Below are positions 17,487-26,238 of a stretch of DNA of 37,531 bases, piece by piece. The notes under the pieces were generated by a model that was not told the origin of the DNA, did no database searches, and saw nothing but the letters and a program-made list of their open reading frames with translations. Source of the DNA: an uncultured Clostridia bacterium (GTDB lineage: Bacteria > Bacillota > Clostridia > TANB77 > CAG-508); assembly GCA_944387505.1 (NCBI GenBank), contig CALXFG010000020.1:1-37531 (forward strand), written 5' to 3'. Numbering within the stretch: the first letter of the stretch is position 1; every line of letters starts with the position of its first letter. Position numbers and translations under genes: made by a program.

Positions 17487-17521
17487 TTTGGCCCAGTAAT
17501 AGTCATTTCTAAAAACCTCAA

Positions 17522-17557
17522 CAGGATAGCCCTAGAAGGGGGCTATCCTGTTTTTAA
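17522..17557 (+). terminator. Terminator of cassette 2
   Basis: An 11-bp perfect stem (17522-17532 with 17540-17550) and a T5 run on the plus strand. Confidence 0.85.
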
Positions 17558-17594
17558 ATTTATAAATATTGAGTTATTCTATAAATTATATCTT

Positions 17595-18585
17595 CTACTC
17601 TACACCAGTCGCAATCACTGTAACAACAACTTTATCATCTAAAGACTCATCTGTAATCGTTCCAAATACGACATTAGCATCTTCACTAATTAAATCATTA
17701 ATCTTTCCAATACCATCATTAATTTCACTTAATGCCAATTCTGAATTTCCTCTAACATTAAAGATTACACCTTTTGCATTATCAATTTTGTTTTCTGTAA
17801 GTGCATTATCAATGGCTTGGTTAACAGCATCTATCATTCTGCCTTCTCCTCTGGCTTCTCCGATTCCCATATATGCCATTCCTTTATATTTTAACATAGT
17901 GGTAATATCTGCAAAATCAACATTGATATCTCCGACAAGATGTAATTAAATCCGTAATGCTTTTAATTCCTTGTTCTAATACATTATCAGCCATTTTAAA
18001 TGCATTAATGACACTCATCTTTTGACTTCCTGCCAATTTCAATAATTTATCATTTGAAATTAATATTAAACTATTAACATGTTGTTTTAATTTTTCGATT
18101 CCAGCATCTGCTCTACTTGATCTCAATCTTCCTTCGAAAAGAAATGGTTTTGTGACAATGGCAATCGTTTGAATTCCCATTTCTTGTGCAATTTCTGCAA
18201 CTACTGGGATTGCTCCTGTTCCAGTTCCGCCTCCCATTCCTGCTGTTAGGAATAATAATTGTGTACCTTCTAATAATTGTTTGATATCTTCTTTGCTTTC
18301 AATTGCTGCTTTTTCTCCCATATCTGGGTTTGCTCCTGCACCTAATCCTTTTGTAGTTTCTTTTCCGATTTGTAATACATTTTCCATCTTTGTTTTATTT
18401 AACATGGCAAGTTCTGTATTAATAAAATAAAACTCAACATCTTTTACTTGATCTTCCACCATTTGTCTCACAGCATTATTGCCTCCACCACCAATTCCAA
18501 TAACTTTTATTTTGGGAATTGATGTTTTTATTTCTCCATATATATTTCCATAATTGTTTCCATATTTGTTTTCTATTTGTATCAT
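17595..18585 (-). CDS. ftsZ: Cell division GTPase FtsZ, split by a +1 shift, tail-less (329 aa if joined)
   Basis: FtsZ polymerises into the division ring. Frame 1 (217 residues) holds [16 protein letters not shown], the tubulin signature [12 protein letters not shown], and the Arg-rich loop [11 protein letters not shown]. It then reads DLITS-C and hits an in-frame CGG at 17934. Skipping the C continues [14 protein letters not shown], the strongly conserved start of the C-terminal domain, through [10 protein letters not shown] to IATGVE. The gene then stops: the flexible linker and the conserved C-terminal peptide that binds FtsA/SepF are absent, although the family is usually 350-390 residues. 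It may be a second, short FtsZ or a truncated gene. Ribosome site GGAAGG. Confidence 0.9.
17931..17934 (-). other. Candidate +1 frameshift site TGT-CGG-A in ftsZ
   Basis: Codon 218 is CGG. Skipping its C gives GGA, which places glycine at the position before I-N-x-D-F-A-D that is conserved in FtsZ. The zero frame ends five codons later at TGA. Confidence 0.7.
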
Positions 18586-18632
18586 TTTTACAACCTTCCT
18601 TTTCTAATTTACTTTTGTATGTATCGCTTAGT

Positions 18633-18661
18633 ATTATATAGTTATCTTTTAAATTTTTCAA
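18633..18661 (-). promoter_or_regulatory. Promoter of ftsZ
   Basis: On the minus strand: TTGAAA (18656-18661), 17-bp spacer, TATAAT (18633-18638). Confidence 0.75.
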
Positions 18662-18723
18662 TATCCATTGATAAATTTTTAAGGATTTGTAATTTATTGA
18701 TATAAAAATTTAATTATATTAAT

Positions 18724-18750
18724 AAAGAGAGGCCTCGTCAGCCTCTCTTT
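18724..18750 (-). terminator. Terminator of the SSB-like gene
   Basis: A 10-bp perfect stem (18724-18733 with 18741-18750), GC-rich core, T-rich tract on the minus strand, right after the stop codon. Confidence 0.85.
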
Positions 18751-18755
18751 GCATT

Positions 18756-19421
18756 TTATTCTTCTACCAAATCAATATCACTTATGGAAATCTCATAAGT
18801 TTCTTTAACTTCTCCATCTTCCGGATTAGAAAAATTCTTCTTAAAGTATGTTCTACTTTGAAACCTGCCTTTTAGCTCTATGCAGTCTCCAATTTTCATT
18901 ATCCCTGTTCTTATAGCATTCTCCCCCCATGCAATACATGGGATATAACTTGATTTGCCATCACCTCTGTTAACTGCAATAAGTAAATTGGTAATTTTCC
19001 TTTTTGATAGACCCGTTCTCCTATAAATTGGTGTTTTACAGAGATATCCTTGTAAGAAGATTTCATTGTTATTATCATCATCACAATCTTCTTTAAAGAG
19101 CACTTTATTAGCAAACAGATACAATTTTAAATGTCTGTTTGCATTTTTATTCTGATTGTTATATGTCCTAATATCTCCTTCTATCTCAACCATTTTTTCA
19201 GTAATTTTTTCAGATAAAGATTTTGACAATTCTTCTGAAAAAATAACGGGAACCATATCTTCTACTCCATTTTTTCGCCTTACGGCAATTTGAGTAACAT
19301 AGAACTTTTCACCATGCAGTTGATGGTCAAACTCAAGCTCTTTTGCCACTTTTCCCTTGATTTTTGCTTTGTTAATTAGCTTCTTTGAGTTCTCCCGTGA
19401 TACTTCTCTTTTTGGTTGCAT
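18756..19421 (-). CDS. SSB-like protein with two OB-fold halves (221 aa)
   Basis: A basic N-terminus is followed by two strand-rich halves. The second (about 125-221) has the SSB pattern FLQGYLCKTPIYRRT, TNLLIAVNR, SYIPCIAWGENA, IGDCIELKGRFQSRTY, and ends in acidic DIDLVEE. The first half (FYVTQIAVRR ... VPVIFSEELS) is a more distant OB-like repeat. Such duplicated SSB-related proteins occur in Clostridia; they are expected to bind single-stranded DNA, but the classical C-terminal DDDIPF-type tip is only loosely matched. Ribosome site AGGAGGAAAG. Arg9 is encoded by CGG without loss of frame, unlike the neighbouring ftsZ, so the gene may be acquired. Confidence 0.7.
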   Translation of the reverse strand: MQPKREVSRENSKKLINKAKIKGKVAKELEFDHQLHGEKFYVTQIAVRRKNGVEDMVPVIFSEELSKSLSEKITEKMVEIEGDIRTYNNQNKNANRHLKLYLFANKVLFKEDCDDDNNNEIFLQGYLCKTPIYRRTGLSKRKITNLLIAVNRGDGKSSYIPCIAWGENAIRTGIMKIGDCIELKGRFQSRTYFKKNFSNPEDGEVKETYEISISDIDLVEE

Positions 19422-19516
19422 TGTGCTTTCCTCCTGTTTCTTTCTTCTGTTTTTTTCTGTTTAAATGCATTTTAATAGAAGAATTTATCTTTTGTTCACA
19501 TACTAAAATTTCTAGT

Positions 19517-19619
19517 ATGCATAAAATGAAGAAATAACTTCTTTATCTATATTCTGCATAAACAGTGTTATTATTATACCATATTTTTACATTTATGTAA
19601 AGTATAATGCTGCATAAAA
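19517..19619. repeat. TGCATAAA repeats upstream of the SSB-like gene
   Basis: TGCATAAA occurs three times (about 19517, 19556 and 19611), with the related ATGCATTTTA at about 19465. A palindrome TACTA-8-TAGTA-type lies at about 19500. They surround the SSB promoter and may be a regulator's binding sites; A+T-richness makes chance repeats possible. Confidence 0.35.
19573..19601 (-). promoter_or_regulatory. Promoter of the SSB-like gene
   Basis: On the minus strand: TTTACA (19596-19601), 17-bp spacer, TATAAT (19573-19578). Confidence 0.7.
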
Positions 19620-19645
19620 ATACGAAAATTTGTTTTTAAAAACTA

Positions 19646-19674
19646 TTGCATTTTTATTTTTCAAATGATATAAT
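19646..19674 (+). promoter_or_regulatory. Promoter of the radical SAM/DUF4130 operon
   Basis: TTGCAT (19646-19651), 17-bp spacer, TATAAT (19669-19674), about 25 bases before the start codon. Confidence 0.8.
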
Positions 19675-19698
19675 CGTACATATGTTTGGAGGTGGGCT

Positions 19699-20996
19699 AT
19701 GGATATTTTTGATAAATTAAAAATACTTGCTGATTCTGCTAAATATGATGCTTCTTGTAGTTCTAGTGGTAGTGATAGAAAAAATACAAACAATGGAATT
19801 GGAAATGGTCATGTTTCTGGTATTTGTCATAGTTGGGGTGCAGATGGTAGATGCATTTCTCTTTTAAAAATTTTATTTACCAATGCCTGTATGTATGATT
19901 GTAAATATTGTATTAACCGTTGTTCCAATTCTGTACCTAGAGCTACCTTTACACCCCGTGAAGTTGCGGACTTGACCATTCATTTTTATAAACGAAATTA
20001 CATAGAAGGACTATTTCTAAGTTCAGCAGTTATCAAATCCCCTGATTATACAATGGAAAGATTAGTTGAAACAGCTTCTATTTTAAGAAATGAATATCAT
20101 TTTAATGGATATATTCACTGTAAAACTATTCCTGGTTGCAGTCAAGAATTAATTGATAAATTAGGCGTTTTGGTAGATAGGATGAGTATTAATATCGAAC
20201 TTCCTTCAAATGATAGTTTGAAATTATTAGCACCCCAAAAAGAAAAAGACGGAATTTTAAAACCAATGACCTATATTTCCAATACCTTAAAATTAAATAA
20301 AATGAATAAATCAAAATATAAAAAGAAATTTGTTCCAGCAGGTCAAACTACACAATTAATGGTTGGTGCTACACCTGAAACAGACTTAAAAATATTAAAA
20401 CTTTCTGAAGGAATGTATAAATCCTTAAAACTAAAAAGAGTCTACTATTCTGCTTATGTTTCTATTAATAATGATAAAAACCTACCTACTTTGGAAAGCC
20501 TCCTCTTTTGAGGGAAAATAGACTTTATCAAGCAGATTGGCTCCTTCGATTTTATGGATTTCAAGCAGATGAATTATTAAATGAAGAACATCCAAATTTT
20601 AATACTTTATTAGACCCTAAATGTGATTGGGCTTTAAGAAATTTAGATAAATTTCCAATAGAAATCAATACTGCCAATTATCACACTTTACTTAGAATTC
20701 CTGGAATTGGTGTCATTAGTGCCAAAAAAATTATCACTGCTAGGAGAGAATTTTTATTGGATTTTGAAAGTCTAAAAAAATTAGGTGTTGTCTTAAAAAG
20801 AGCACAATATTTTATAACTTGTAAAGGGAAATATTTTTATGAAGTCAATAAATTTAACAAAAATTTTATTGAAACCAATTTATTATATACTGAAAGAAAT
20901 ACCATACCACAAAAGAAATATGAACAATTATCTATGTTTGATACATTGTTACCTACAAAGGAGGATAAAATAAAATGTCTAACTGGAAGCTTGTAA
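19699..20996 (+). CDS. Putative DNA modification/repair radical SAM protein, split by a one-base deletion
   Basis: Frame 1 has MDIFDKLKILADSAKYDASC, the cluster motif CMYDCKYCINRC (C-x3-C-x2-C), TFTPREVADL and VGATPETD, typical of the TIGR03916-type family related to spore photoproduct lyase-like enzymes. It breaks after LPTLE. The next frame continues KPPLLRENRLYQADWLLRFYGF and a helix-hairpin-helix DNA-binding segment (LLRIPGIGVISAKKII). Joining needs one extra base near 20495, for example a fourth A, so this differs from the CGG sites. Joined length (about 430) is normal. It overlaps the next gene by 22 bases. Start ATG 19699 with GGAGG. Confidence 0.85.
20493..20498 (+). other. One-base deletion breaking the radical SAM gene
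   Basis: The sequence reads TTG GAA AGC CTC; the family continuation K-P-P-L-L-R-E lies in the frame one base back. Adding one base within the A-run restores it. No CGG is present. Confidence 0.7.
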
Positions 20997-21733
20997 ACAC
21001 AACCTATTTATATGATGGTACATTTGATGGATTATTAACCATTGTTTTTGAGAGCTATTCTCATAAAACATTACCACAAAAAATTGTTTCAGAAGAGGAA
21101 TATACACAAAATTTTTTAGATAAAACACAATATATAGATACCAATTATGAAAAGGCAAAACGTGTTTTTGAAGGAATCAATAAAAATATTTGCTATGAAG
21201 CTTTATATAATAGCTTTTATGCCTTTTTATCAGATGGAAAAGACAAAGAAATCAAAATTTTAAAATATTTATGTGATGGATTTGACATCGGTCCTAAAAT
21301 TAACACCATGCTTACTATTTCCTATGTCTTTTCTGTTATCAATATGAGAAAAAGAGCTTTATCAGAATGTCATAAGTTAAAAGGATTACTTCGATTTATG
21401 GAAATTGGAGAAAATCTATATTATGCCTCTATTCATCCAGATAATAATATCATTGAACCTTTAGGACATCACTTTATTAAAAGACTACCTACACAAAACT
21501 TTATCATACATGATAAAAATAGAAATATTTGCTTTTTATACAATACACAAGAATACCAAATCATTGATAGTTCTAATTTAACAATTCCTGATATTACTGA
21601 AGAAGAACAAAAATATCAAGAACTTTGGAAATTATTTTTCAAAACCATTGCCATACAAGAAAGAAAAAATGCTAGATGTCAAATGCAATTTATGCCTAAG
21701 AAGTATTGGCAAGATTTAATTGAAGAACCTTAA
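20975..21733 (+). CDS. DUF4130/TIGR03915-type DNA metabolism protein (252 aa)
   Basis: Begins with LVNTTYLYDGTFDGLLTIVFESY, the recognised opening of the family that pairs with the upstream radical SAM protein. It also shows ALSECHKLKGLLRFMEIGENLYYASIHPDNNI and LGHHFIKRLPTQNFIIHDKNR. The C-terminal half relates to uracil-DNA-glycosylase-like folds. The pair is predicted to act in DNA repair or modification; the reaction is not known. ATG 20975 follows AAAGGAGG and lies inside the end of the preceding gene. A palindromic repeat starts two bases after its stop. Confidence 0.9.
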   Translation: MSNWKLVNTTYLYDGTFDGLLTIVFESYSHKTLPQKIVSEEEYTQNFLDKTQYIDTNYEKAKRVFEGINKNICYEALYNSFYAFLSDGKDKEIKILKYLCDGFDIGPKINTMLTISYVFSVINMRKRALSECHKLKGLLRFMEIGENLYYASIHPDNNIIEPLGHHFIKRLPTQNFIIHDKNRNICFLYNTQEYQIIDSSNLTIPDITEEEQKYQELWKLFFKTIAIQERKNARCQMQFMPKKYWQDLIEEP

Positions 21734-21734
21734 T

Positions 21735-21763
21735 GTCCTCTTGGGAACGTTTCTGTTTGGGAC
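21735..21763. repeat. Diverged copy of the GTCCC palindromic repeat
   Basis: GTCCTCTTGGGAACG ... GTTTGGGAC has the same length and ends as the copy at 15116-15144, with a changed core. It again begins directly at a gene's stop codon. Confidence 0.55.
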
Positions 21764-21812
21764 ATTTTTTCTTCGAGAAAACAGATTATCTTTTCTTATA
21801 CACAAAATCATA

Positions 21813-21853
21813 AGGACACACCAAATTAAACATTTTTGTTTTTGGTATGTCCT
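21813..21853 (+). terminator. Terminator of the radical SAM/DUF4130 operon
   Basis: A 13-bp stem with one mismatch (21813-21825 with 21841-21853), followed by CTTTTTT. Confidence 0.75.
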
Positions 21854-21860
21854 CTTTTTT

Positions 21861-22142
21861 CTATTTTGTCTGTCTATATATTCTGATTCCATAACAATTA
21901 TAATATTCTGTATATTCAATAATTTCTTCATAAGGAAAAGTAAACTCTCCTATAGAAGTGTTTTCAGTATATGTTCTTGTATCATCAAAGATATGTTCAT
22001 GATTGTCAAACTCATAGACAGGAAGCCCAATCATAAGTAAAAAATATATAATGATTATGCAATCCAATATTCTTTTCTTTGCTAATAATTTTTTATTAAA
22101 TATCAAAATTATAACAATGATATTTATTAGTATTTCATTCAT
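21861..22142 (-). CDS. Small membrane protein (93 aa)
   Basis: Two hydrophobic stretches (about 5-15 and 26-42) are followed by an acidic, tyrosine-rich outer or soluble part (TFPYEEIIEYTEYYNCYG). It begins 20 bases after the next upstream gene, so the two form a unit. No family recognised. Strongly A+T-rich. Confidence 0.5.
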   Translation of the reverse strand: MNEILINIIVIILIFNKKLLAKKRILDCIIIIYFLLMIGLPVYEFDNHEHIFDDTRTYTENTSIGEFTFPYEEIIEYTEYYNCYGIRIYRQTK

Positions 22143-22162
22143 AACTTTATCATGTAAAAGTT

Positions 22163-22681
22163 TTATTTCAGCATATATTCTGTTGGCACATTCAAATTTA
22201 TCATAAAATATTCATAAATTATAGGATTTAAACTTATCATATCAACATAGCAATCAGATTTGTAATCCCTTATTTTTATATAATTATCATTATCTTCTTC
22301 ATATTTTTCTAAGCTATTAATTTTTCTGACAAATTCCCCAGATTTTTCATAGGACCATTTTTCTTTTTTTATAAGTTTTAAATTAGTATTTTCATCAATT
22401 GAAAATACTACTACTTGTATTGGGTTTTTTGAAAAATTAACGGCATTATTATATTCTGTATCTCTTAAAAAAATACAATACTTTGATTTACTAGCATCTT
22501 TATCTAGATTTATGATTATTGTACCACCATAATTTTCAGTTTTTGATAACTCTTTTTCGAAATCAGAAATATAGTAAAAAGAACTTTCCATATAATATTT
22601 TATAAAAAATATTATTATTCCAATTATCAAGACTAAAATTATTATAATTCCAATTATAAATATATTTTTTCTTTTACTCAT
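22163..22681 (-). CDS. Membrane-anchored hypothetical protein (172 aa)
   Basis: After a basic MSKRK start comes a long isoleucine-rich membrane segment (about 7-28), then a soluble, probably extracytoplasmic domain of mixed charge with GGTIIINLD and QVVVFSIDE strands and two cysteines. No signal-peptidase or lipobox motif is evident. First gene of a two-gene unit with the 93-aa protein. The family is not recognised. Confidence 0.6.
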   Translation of the reverse strand: MSKRKNIFIIGIIIILVLIIGIIIFFIKYYMESSFYYISDFEKELSKTENYGGTIIINLDKDASKSKYCIFLRDTEYNNAVNFSKNPIQVVVFSIDENTNLKLIKKEKWSYEKSGEFVRKINSLEKYEEDNDNYIKIRDYKSDCYVDMISLNPIIYEYFMINLNVPTEYMLK

Positions 22682-22977
22682 TCTATATCACCTCATTGTT
22701 TTTGTCTAATATCATCGTATCATAAAACGATTTTTTCTTCAATAAAAATTATTTATTTGACATGTATTTTTTTAAGTCACCATTAGACACATCCATTAAT
22801 ACTTTTTAGATAAAATATGGAAAATTACGTAAAATTATGATATACTATTGTTCACATAAGGCAATGCCTTATTTTATATATATTTATCTTTTTATTACTA
22901 AATAGTAAGAAAGAAATCTCTTTCTGGCTTTTTAGATTTATTAATACATAATATTATTAAAAAAGGAGATAATTAAT
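22682..22977 (+). promoter_or_regulatory. Divergent intergenic region with dyads
   Basis: A TATACT box (about 22840) precedes three inverted repeats in the leader: TAAGGCA-A-TGCCTTA (about 22858-22872), TTACTA-AA-TAGTAA (22895-22908) and AGAAAG-AAAT-CTCTTTCT. The gene at 22978 has AAAAGGAG. The dyads may bind a regulator or fold in the RNA; nothing here decides between these. Confidence 0.4.
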
Positions 22978-23445
22978 ATGATAACTAACATACTAGGAGA
23001 ACAACACTCAGAAATCATCCAGGGAATAAGGTCTTATGACCTATACTTCTATGAAAAAGAAGGAATTCCAGTTGATGAAAGTGGCGAAAAAATATATGTT
23101 CCAAACTTTTTAGAACTGCGTCAAAAAGCCTTTGAAGAAATTCTTAAGAAAGGTTTTTCACAGATTACATTTGTTTCTCCAAATGTAGCAAATTGTATCG
23201 TCCGTGTATTTAAAAAGGAACATTTGCATCATGGATTCTATCCAGAACAAGTATATAATCTTTGGGGATTTAACTGTTTTACCCAAGAAGATGATGACAC
23301 CTGGACATCTATTGCTGGAAAAAGTCCATGTATCACGAAGTTCGAGCTTGATTTTTCTCAACACGAAGTGGAGCAAGGAATTTCTCAAGATGAAATAATT
23401 CATTGTAATTGTGACTTTTTTGACAGCTATGTTGTAATCAGATAA
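22978..23445 (+). CDS. Hypothetical protein (155 aa)
   Basis: A soluble protein with no signal or membrane segments, acidic, with six Cys, several in the second half (WGFNCF, SPCIT, HCNCDFF). It contains KKGFSQITFVSPNVANCIVRVF. I do not recognise the family. ATG 22978 after AAAAGGAGA; strong own terminator. The DNA is somewhat less A+T-rich than its neighbours, so it may be acquired. Confidence 0.6.
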   Translation: MITNILGEQHSEIIQGIRSYDLYFYEKEGIPVDESGEKIYVPNFLELRQKAFEEILKKGFSQITFVSPNVANCIVRVFKKEHLHHGFYPEQVYNLWGFNCFTQEDDDTWTSIAGKSPCITKFELDFSQHEVEQGISQDEIIHCNCDFFDSYVVIR

Positions 23446-23453
23446 TTAGCCAG

Positions 23454-23488
23454 AAACCGCCAGCGAGAATATGACTTGCTGGCGGTTT
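23454..23488 (+). terminator. Terminator of the 155-aa gene
   Basis: AAACCGCCAGC (23454-23464) pairs perfectly with GCTGGCGGTTT (23478-23488); the T-run is short. Confidence 0.75.
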
Positions 23489-23522
23489 ACTACTTTACTA
23501 AATATATATATTTTAAAAATAT

Positions 23523-23628
23523 CCTGTTCCTTTTGGACGAAAAATGTCCATTTTGACATGTCTTCAAAAGAGAAAGTTGCCAAAATGGCACGTCCCCTTT
23601 GGCACCCTTTGGCAACTTTTGGCAACTT
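23523..23628. repeat. Mosaic of small palindromic and tandem repeats
   Basis: Contains TGGAC-7-GTCCA, TGCCA-AAA-TGGCA, CACGTCCCC, and TTTGGCAACT in tandem. The piece ATTTTGACATGTC resembles ATTTTGACACGTC at 28804-28816, linking it to the GTCCC repeat family. It lies directly after the permease stop codon and may act as its terminator. Confidence 0.5.
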
Positions 23629-26223
23629 TTAAATATTCTCTTTTCTAATCGTTTCAATAATGTTTTGATTTTTTGTTTTCTTAACAGCATATCGCATTGT
23701 CATAAAGATAATGGCAAATACAAATATAATAGAAATCAGAATTGGTATTATCGGAAGCTCATACCTTGTTGTATAGACATCTGCTGTAACTGTATAGATT
23801 AGATAAGATAAGGCAACACCTACTGGCAATCCAAATATAAGTGCTTTTAAGCCATATATAAAGCTTTCATAATGAATCATTCTTTTAAATTCTTTGTTTG
23901 TCATTCCTATAGATTTTAATATCGCAAATTCTCTATTTCTAAGTGCCATATTGGTGGTTATGGTGTTAAATATATTTGTTACACCAATAATGCTAATTAC
24001 AGCTATAAATCCATATACAAATATAGATACAATTAAATTCATGTTCTTTGCAGCTCTTACATCCTCTTCTGCATTATAAATATTACTTTGATTAGTTTTA
24101 TCAATTTCTACAATTTCCTCTTGTAATTTATATGGATCTTCTGCATTTATATGCATAGCAACCACATCATGTTCGAAGTTTTCCATCATCTCATCTGAGA
24201 TAATAATAATAGGATGTGTATCTTGTTGAAATGATAAGCCTAAAGGATATTTATCTGCTCTCTTGGCAATTTTAACACTTCCTTTTTCTGATAAATTTCC
24301 GTTCTCATCTTGCATCTTATAATATTCTAATGTATCTCCTGCATTTAAATTGGTTAGATTTGTTTCTACTCGTTTGACACCATCTTTTCCCTCTTCATAT
24401 TCATATAAAATTCTTGTATCACAAAGAATTGCTTCATCTTTTACTTCATCATAATTTAATCCCAATTCTGCTACATAATTTCTATAAGCTTCATCACCAA
24501 GTGAATAAATAATAAGTATGGTATTCACTTCTTCTGAATAATATTCTAATGCTTCCTCTGTATATATATCAGGATTATCCATATGTACATACGCATTTTT
24601 TAAAATCATATATTCTTTGATTCCATCTAATTCTTTAATTTTATTAAAATAGGCTTCTTTTTCTTCTTCTGTTTGATTGCTACTATATACCGTTAAATTG
24701 ATTCTTGACTCTTGATATTCCAGAGAAGATACTCCAAATACACTTTCTGCAAAGGCATTCATAGAGATAAATAAGACAATACTTAGAAATATGGAAAATA
24801 TAGTTGTTCTATATCTTTTTCTACTTCTTCTAAAATTCTTTCTGGCAATCACACCTTCTATTCCAAATAATTTTTTCGTTAGTTTATATTCCTTATGTTT
24901 ATGCTTATTCTTTTTTACTTTTACATCTGAACTTTCTCTTATGGCATCAATTGGTGAAATTTTTCCTGCTCGATAACTTGGTCTAATTAGTGAGATGATA
25001 ATCATAACAATGGATACAATGATTGCAACGATAATTGCTCCCCATGATATGGTTAACTGTAATTCAAAATTATCAATTAATGGTGTACTTCCTGAATTGA
25101 TAATTCCATTAACAATTGCTAACACGATTCCTATTGCTACAATGCCTATTACAATTCCTAATGGTATAGAAATTAGACCTAATACAACACCTTCAAAAAA
25201 GATACTTTTTCTAATTTGTTTTGCTGTTGCTCCTACACTTGCTATCATCCCTAATTCTCTTGTTTTTTCCGTGAGAGATATACTAAAACTATTTTTGATA
25301 ACAAAGGCAGAAGTCAAAACAATAATGCCAATTACAATGACTAACATTGTTATCACAAAAGTTTCTACTCTATCACTTTTGAAAATTCCCATGTAATATA
25401 ATAAATCTTGGTTTTCTGAAATATTTATCTCGTCAATCTGTAAATCATTTTTTAAATAATCTTCAAACTCATATACTTCTGTTGGATCTTTTAATATAAT
25501 AGACATATTTACATTTTTGGTATCATCAATTTTATCTAATTTTGTTATCATGGTATAACCTGGAGCAGAATAACTCTCACTATTTAATCGTTCCATAATA
25601 CCTACAATTGTATATGTTTTTTTGCTACTTACAACAAACGTTTCTTGTTCCAAATCATCTTCAATACCGCTTTCTTTTCTATCTAATCTATCTTGATCTG
25701 TATAGTATGGATTTGACTGATTTAATATGTATTCTCCTTTGTATCGATTACCGATATCTAGTTCTATGGTATCACCAACATTCCAATCTACTTTTCCATT
25801 TTGGATAACATGTTCTGGTATCACAATTTCATTTTCATTTTCTGGTAACCTTCCTTCTACTAAGACAATTCCTCCATTTTGCAAAAGCTTCTCATCATAT
25901 CCTTCGATATAGGCATACGGCTTGTTTTCATTTTGAGATTTTTCTAATGGTGCATAACCAATCTCTTGTGATATTTGTAATTCCTCTATTTTCGCATTAT
26001 TTTCCAAATATTTTTCATTTTCTTTTGATACATCTTGTACACGAATATGATAATTTCCATTTGTTTTGATTTCTCTTTCTAGTAAAGATTTTTGAATACT
26101 AACTGTAAATGTCGTGATGGCACATATTAAAGCAACAGAAAGAGAAATTCCAATAATAGTTACAATCGTTCTTTTTTTATTTAATTTTAAATTTTTGAGC
26201 GTCAATGTATTTAAAATTTTCAT
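23629..26223 (-). CDS. ABC transporter permease, FtsX/MacB-type (864 aa)
   Basis: The N-terminal segment (about 18-40) anchors a large extracytoplasmic region (about 45-285). Three membrane segments of an FtsX domain follow (about 290-420), then a cytoplasmic basic linker, another segment near 480, a second extracytoplasmic region (about 500-730), and a final FtsX domain (SIFVYGFIAVISIIGVTNIFNTITTN... to 855). ELGMIASVGATAKQIRKSIFFEGV and EFAILKSIGMTNKEFKRMIHYES are the conserved coupling helices. It pairs with the ATPase 15 bases upstream. With the adjoining two-component system this is an envelope-stress or antimicrobial-peptide response module of the clostridial type; the substrate is unknown. 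Confidence 0.9.
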   Translation of the reverse strand: MKILNTLTLKNLKLNKKRTIVTIIGISLSVALICAITTFTVSIQKSLLEREIKTNGNYHIRVQDVSKENEKYLENNAKIEELQISQEIGYAPLEKSQNENKPYAYIEGYDEKLLQNGGIVLVEGRLPENENEIVIPEHVIQNGKVDWNVGDTIELDIGNRYKGEYILNQSNPYYTDQDRLDRKESGIEDDLEQETFVVSSKKTYTIVGIMERLNSESYSAPGYTMITKLDKIDDTKNVNMSIILKDPTEVYEFEDYLKNDLQIDEINISENQDLLYYMGIFKSDRVETFVITMLVIVIGIIVLTSAFVIKNSFSISLTEKTRELGMIASVGATAKQIRKSIFFEGVVLGLISIPLGIVIGIVAIGIVLAIVNGIINSGSTPLIDNFELQLTISWGAIIVAIIVSIVMIIISLIRPSYRAGKISPIDAIRESSDVKVKKNKHKHKEYKLTKKLFGIEGVIARKNFRRSRKRYRTTIFSIFLSIVLFISMNAFAESVFGVSSLEYQESRINLTVYSSNQTEEEKEAYFNKIKELDGIKEYMILKNAYVHMDNPDIYTEEALEYYSEEVNTILIIYSLGDEAYRNYVAELGLNYDEVKDEAILCDTRILYEYEEGKDGVKRVETNLTNLNAGDTLEYYKMQDENGNLSEKGSVKIAKRADKYPLGLSFQQDTHPIIIISDEMMENFEHDVVAMHINAEDPYKLQEEIVEIDKTNQSNIYNAEEDVRAAKNMNLIVSIFVYGFIAVISIIGVTNIFNTITTNMALRNREFAILKSIGMTNKEFKRMIHYESFIYGLKALIFGLPVGVALSYLIYTVTADVYTTRYELPIIPILISIIFVFAIIFMTMRYAVKKTKNQNIIETIRKENI

Positions 26224-26238
26224 TTTTTTCTCTCCCCC

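Noticed and set aside
17569..17949. Plus-strand frame of 126 codons opposite the ftsZ C-terminal domain
   Set aside because: It is the complement of conserved FtsZ sequence and spans the frameshift only by chance.
24995..25396. Plus-strand frame of 133 codons inside the permease gene
   Set aside because: Antisense to the conserved membrane segments of the permease; Ile/Thr/Pro-rich composition typical of a shadow frame.
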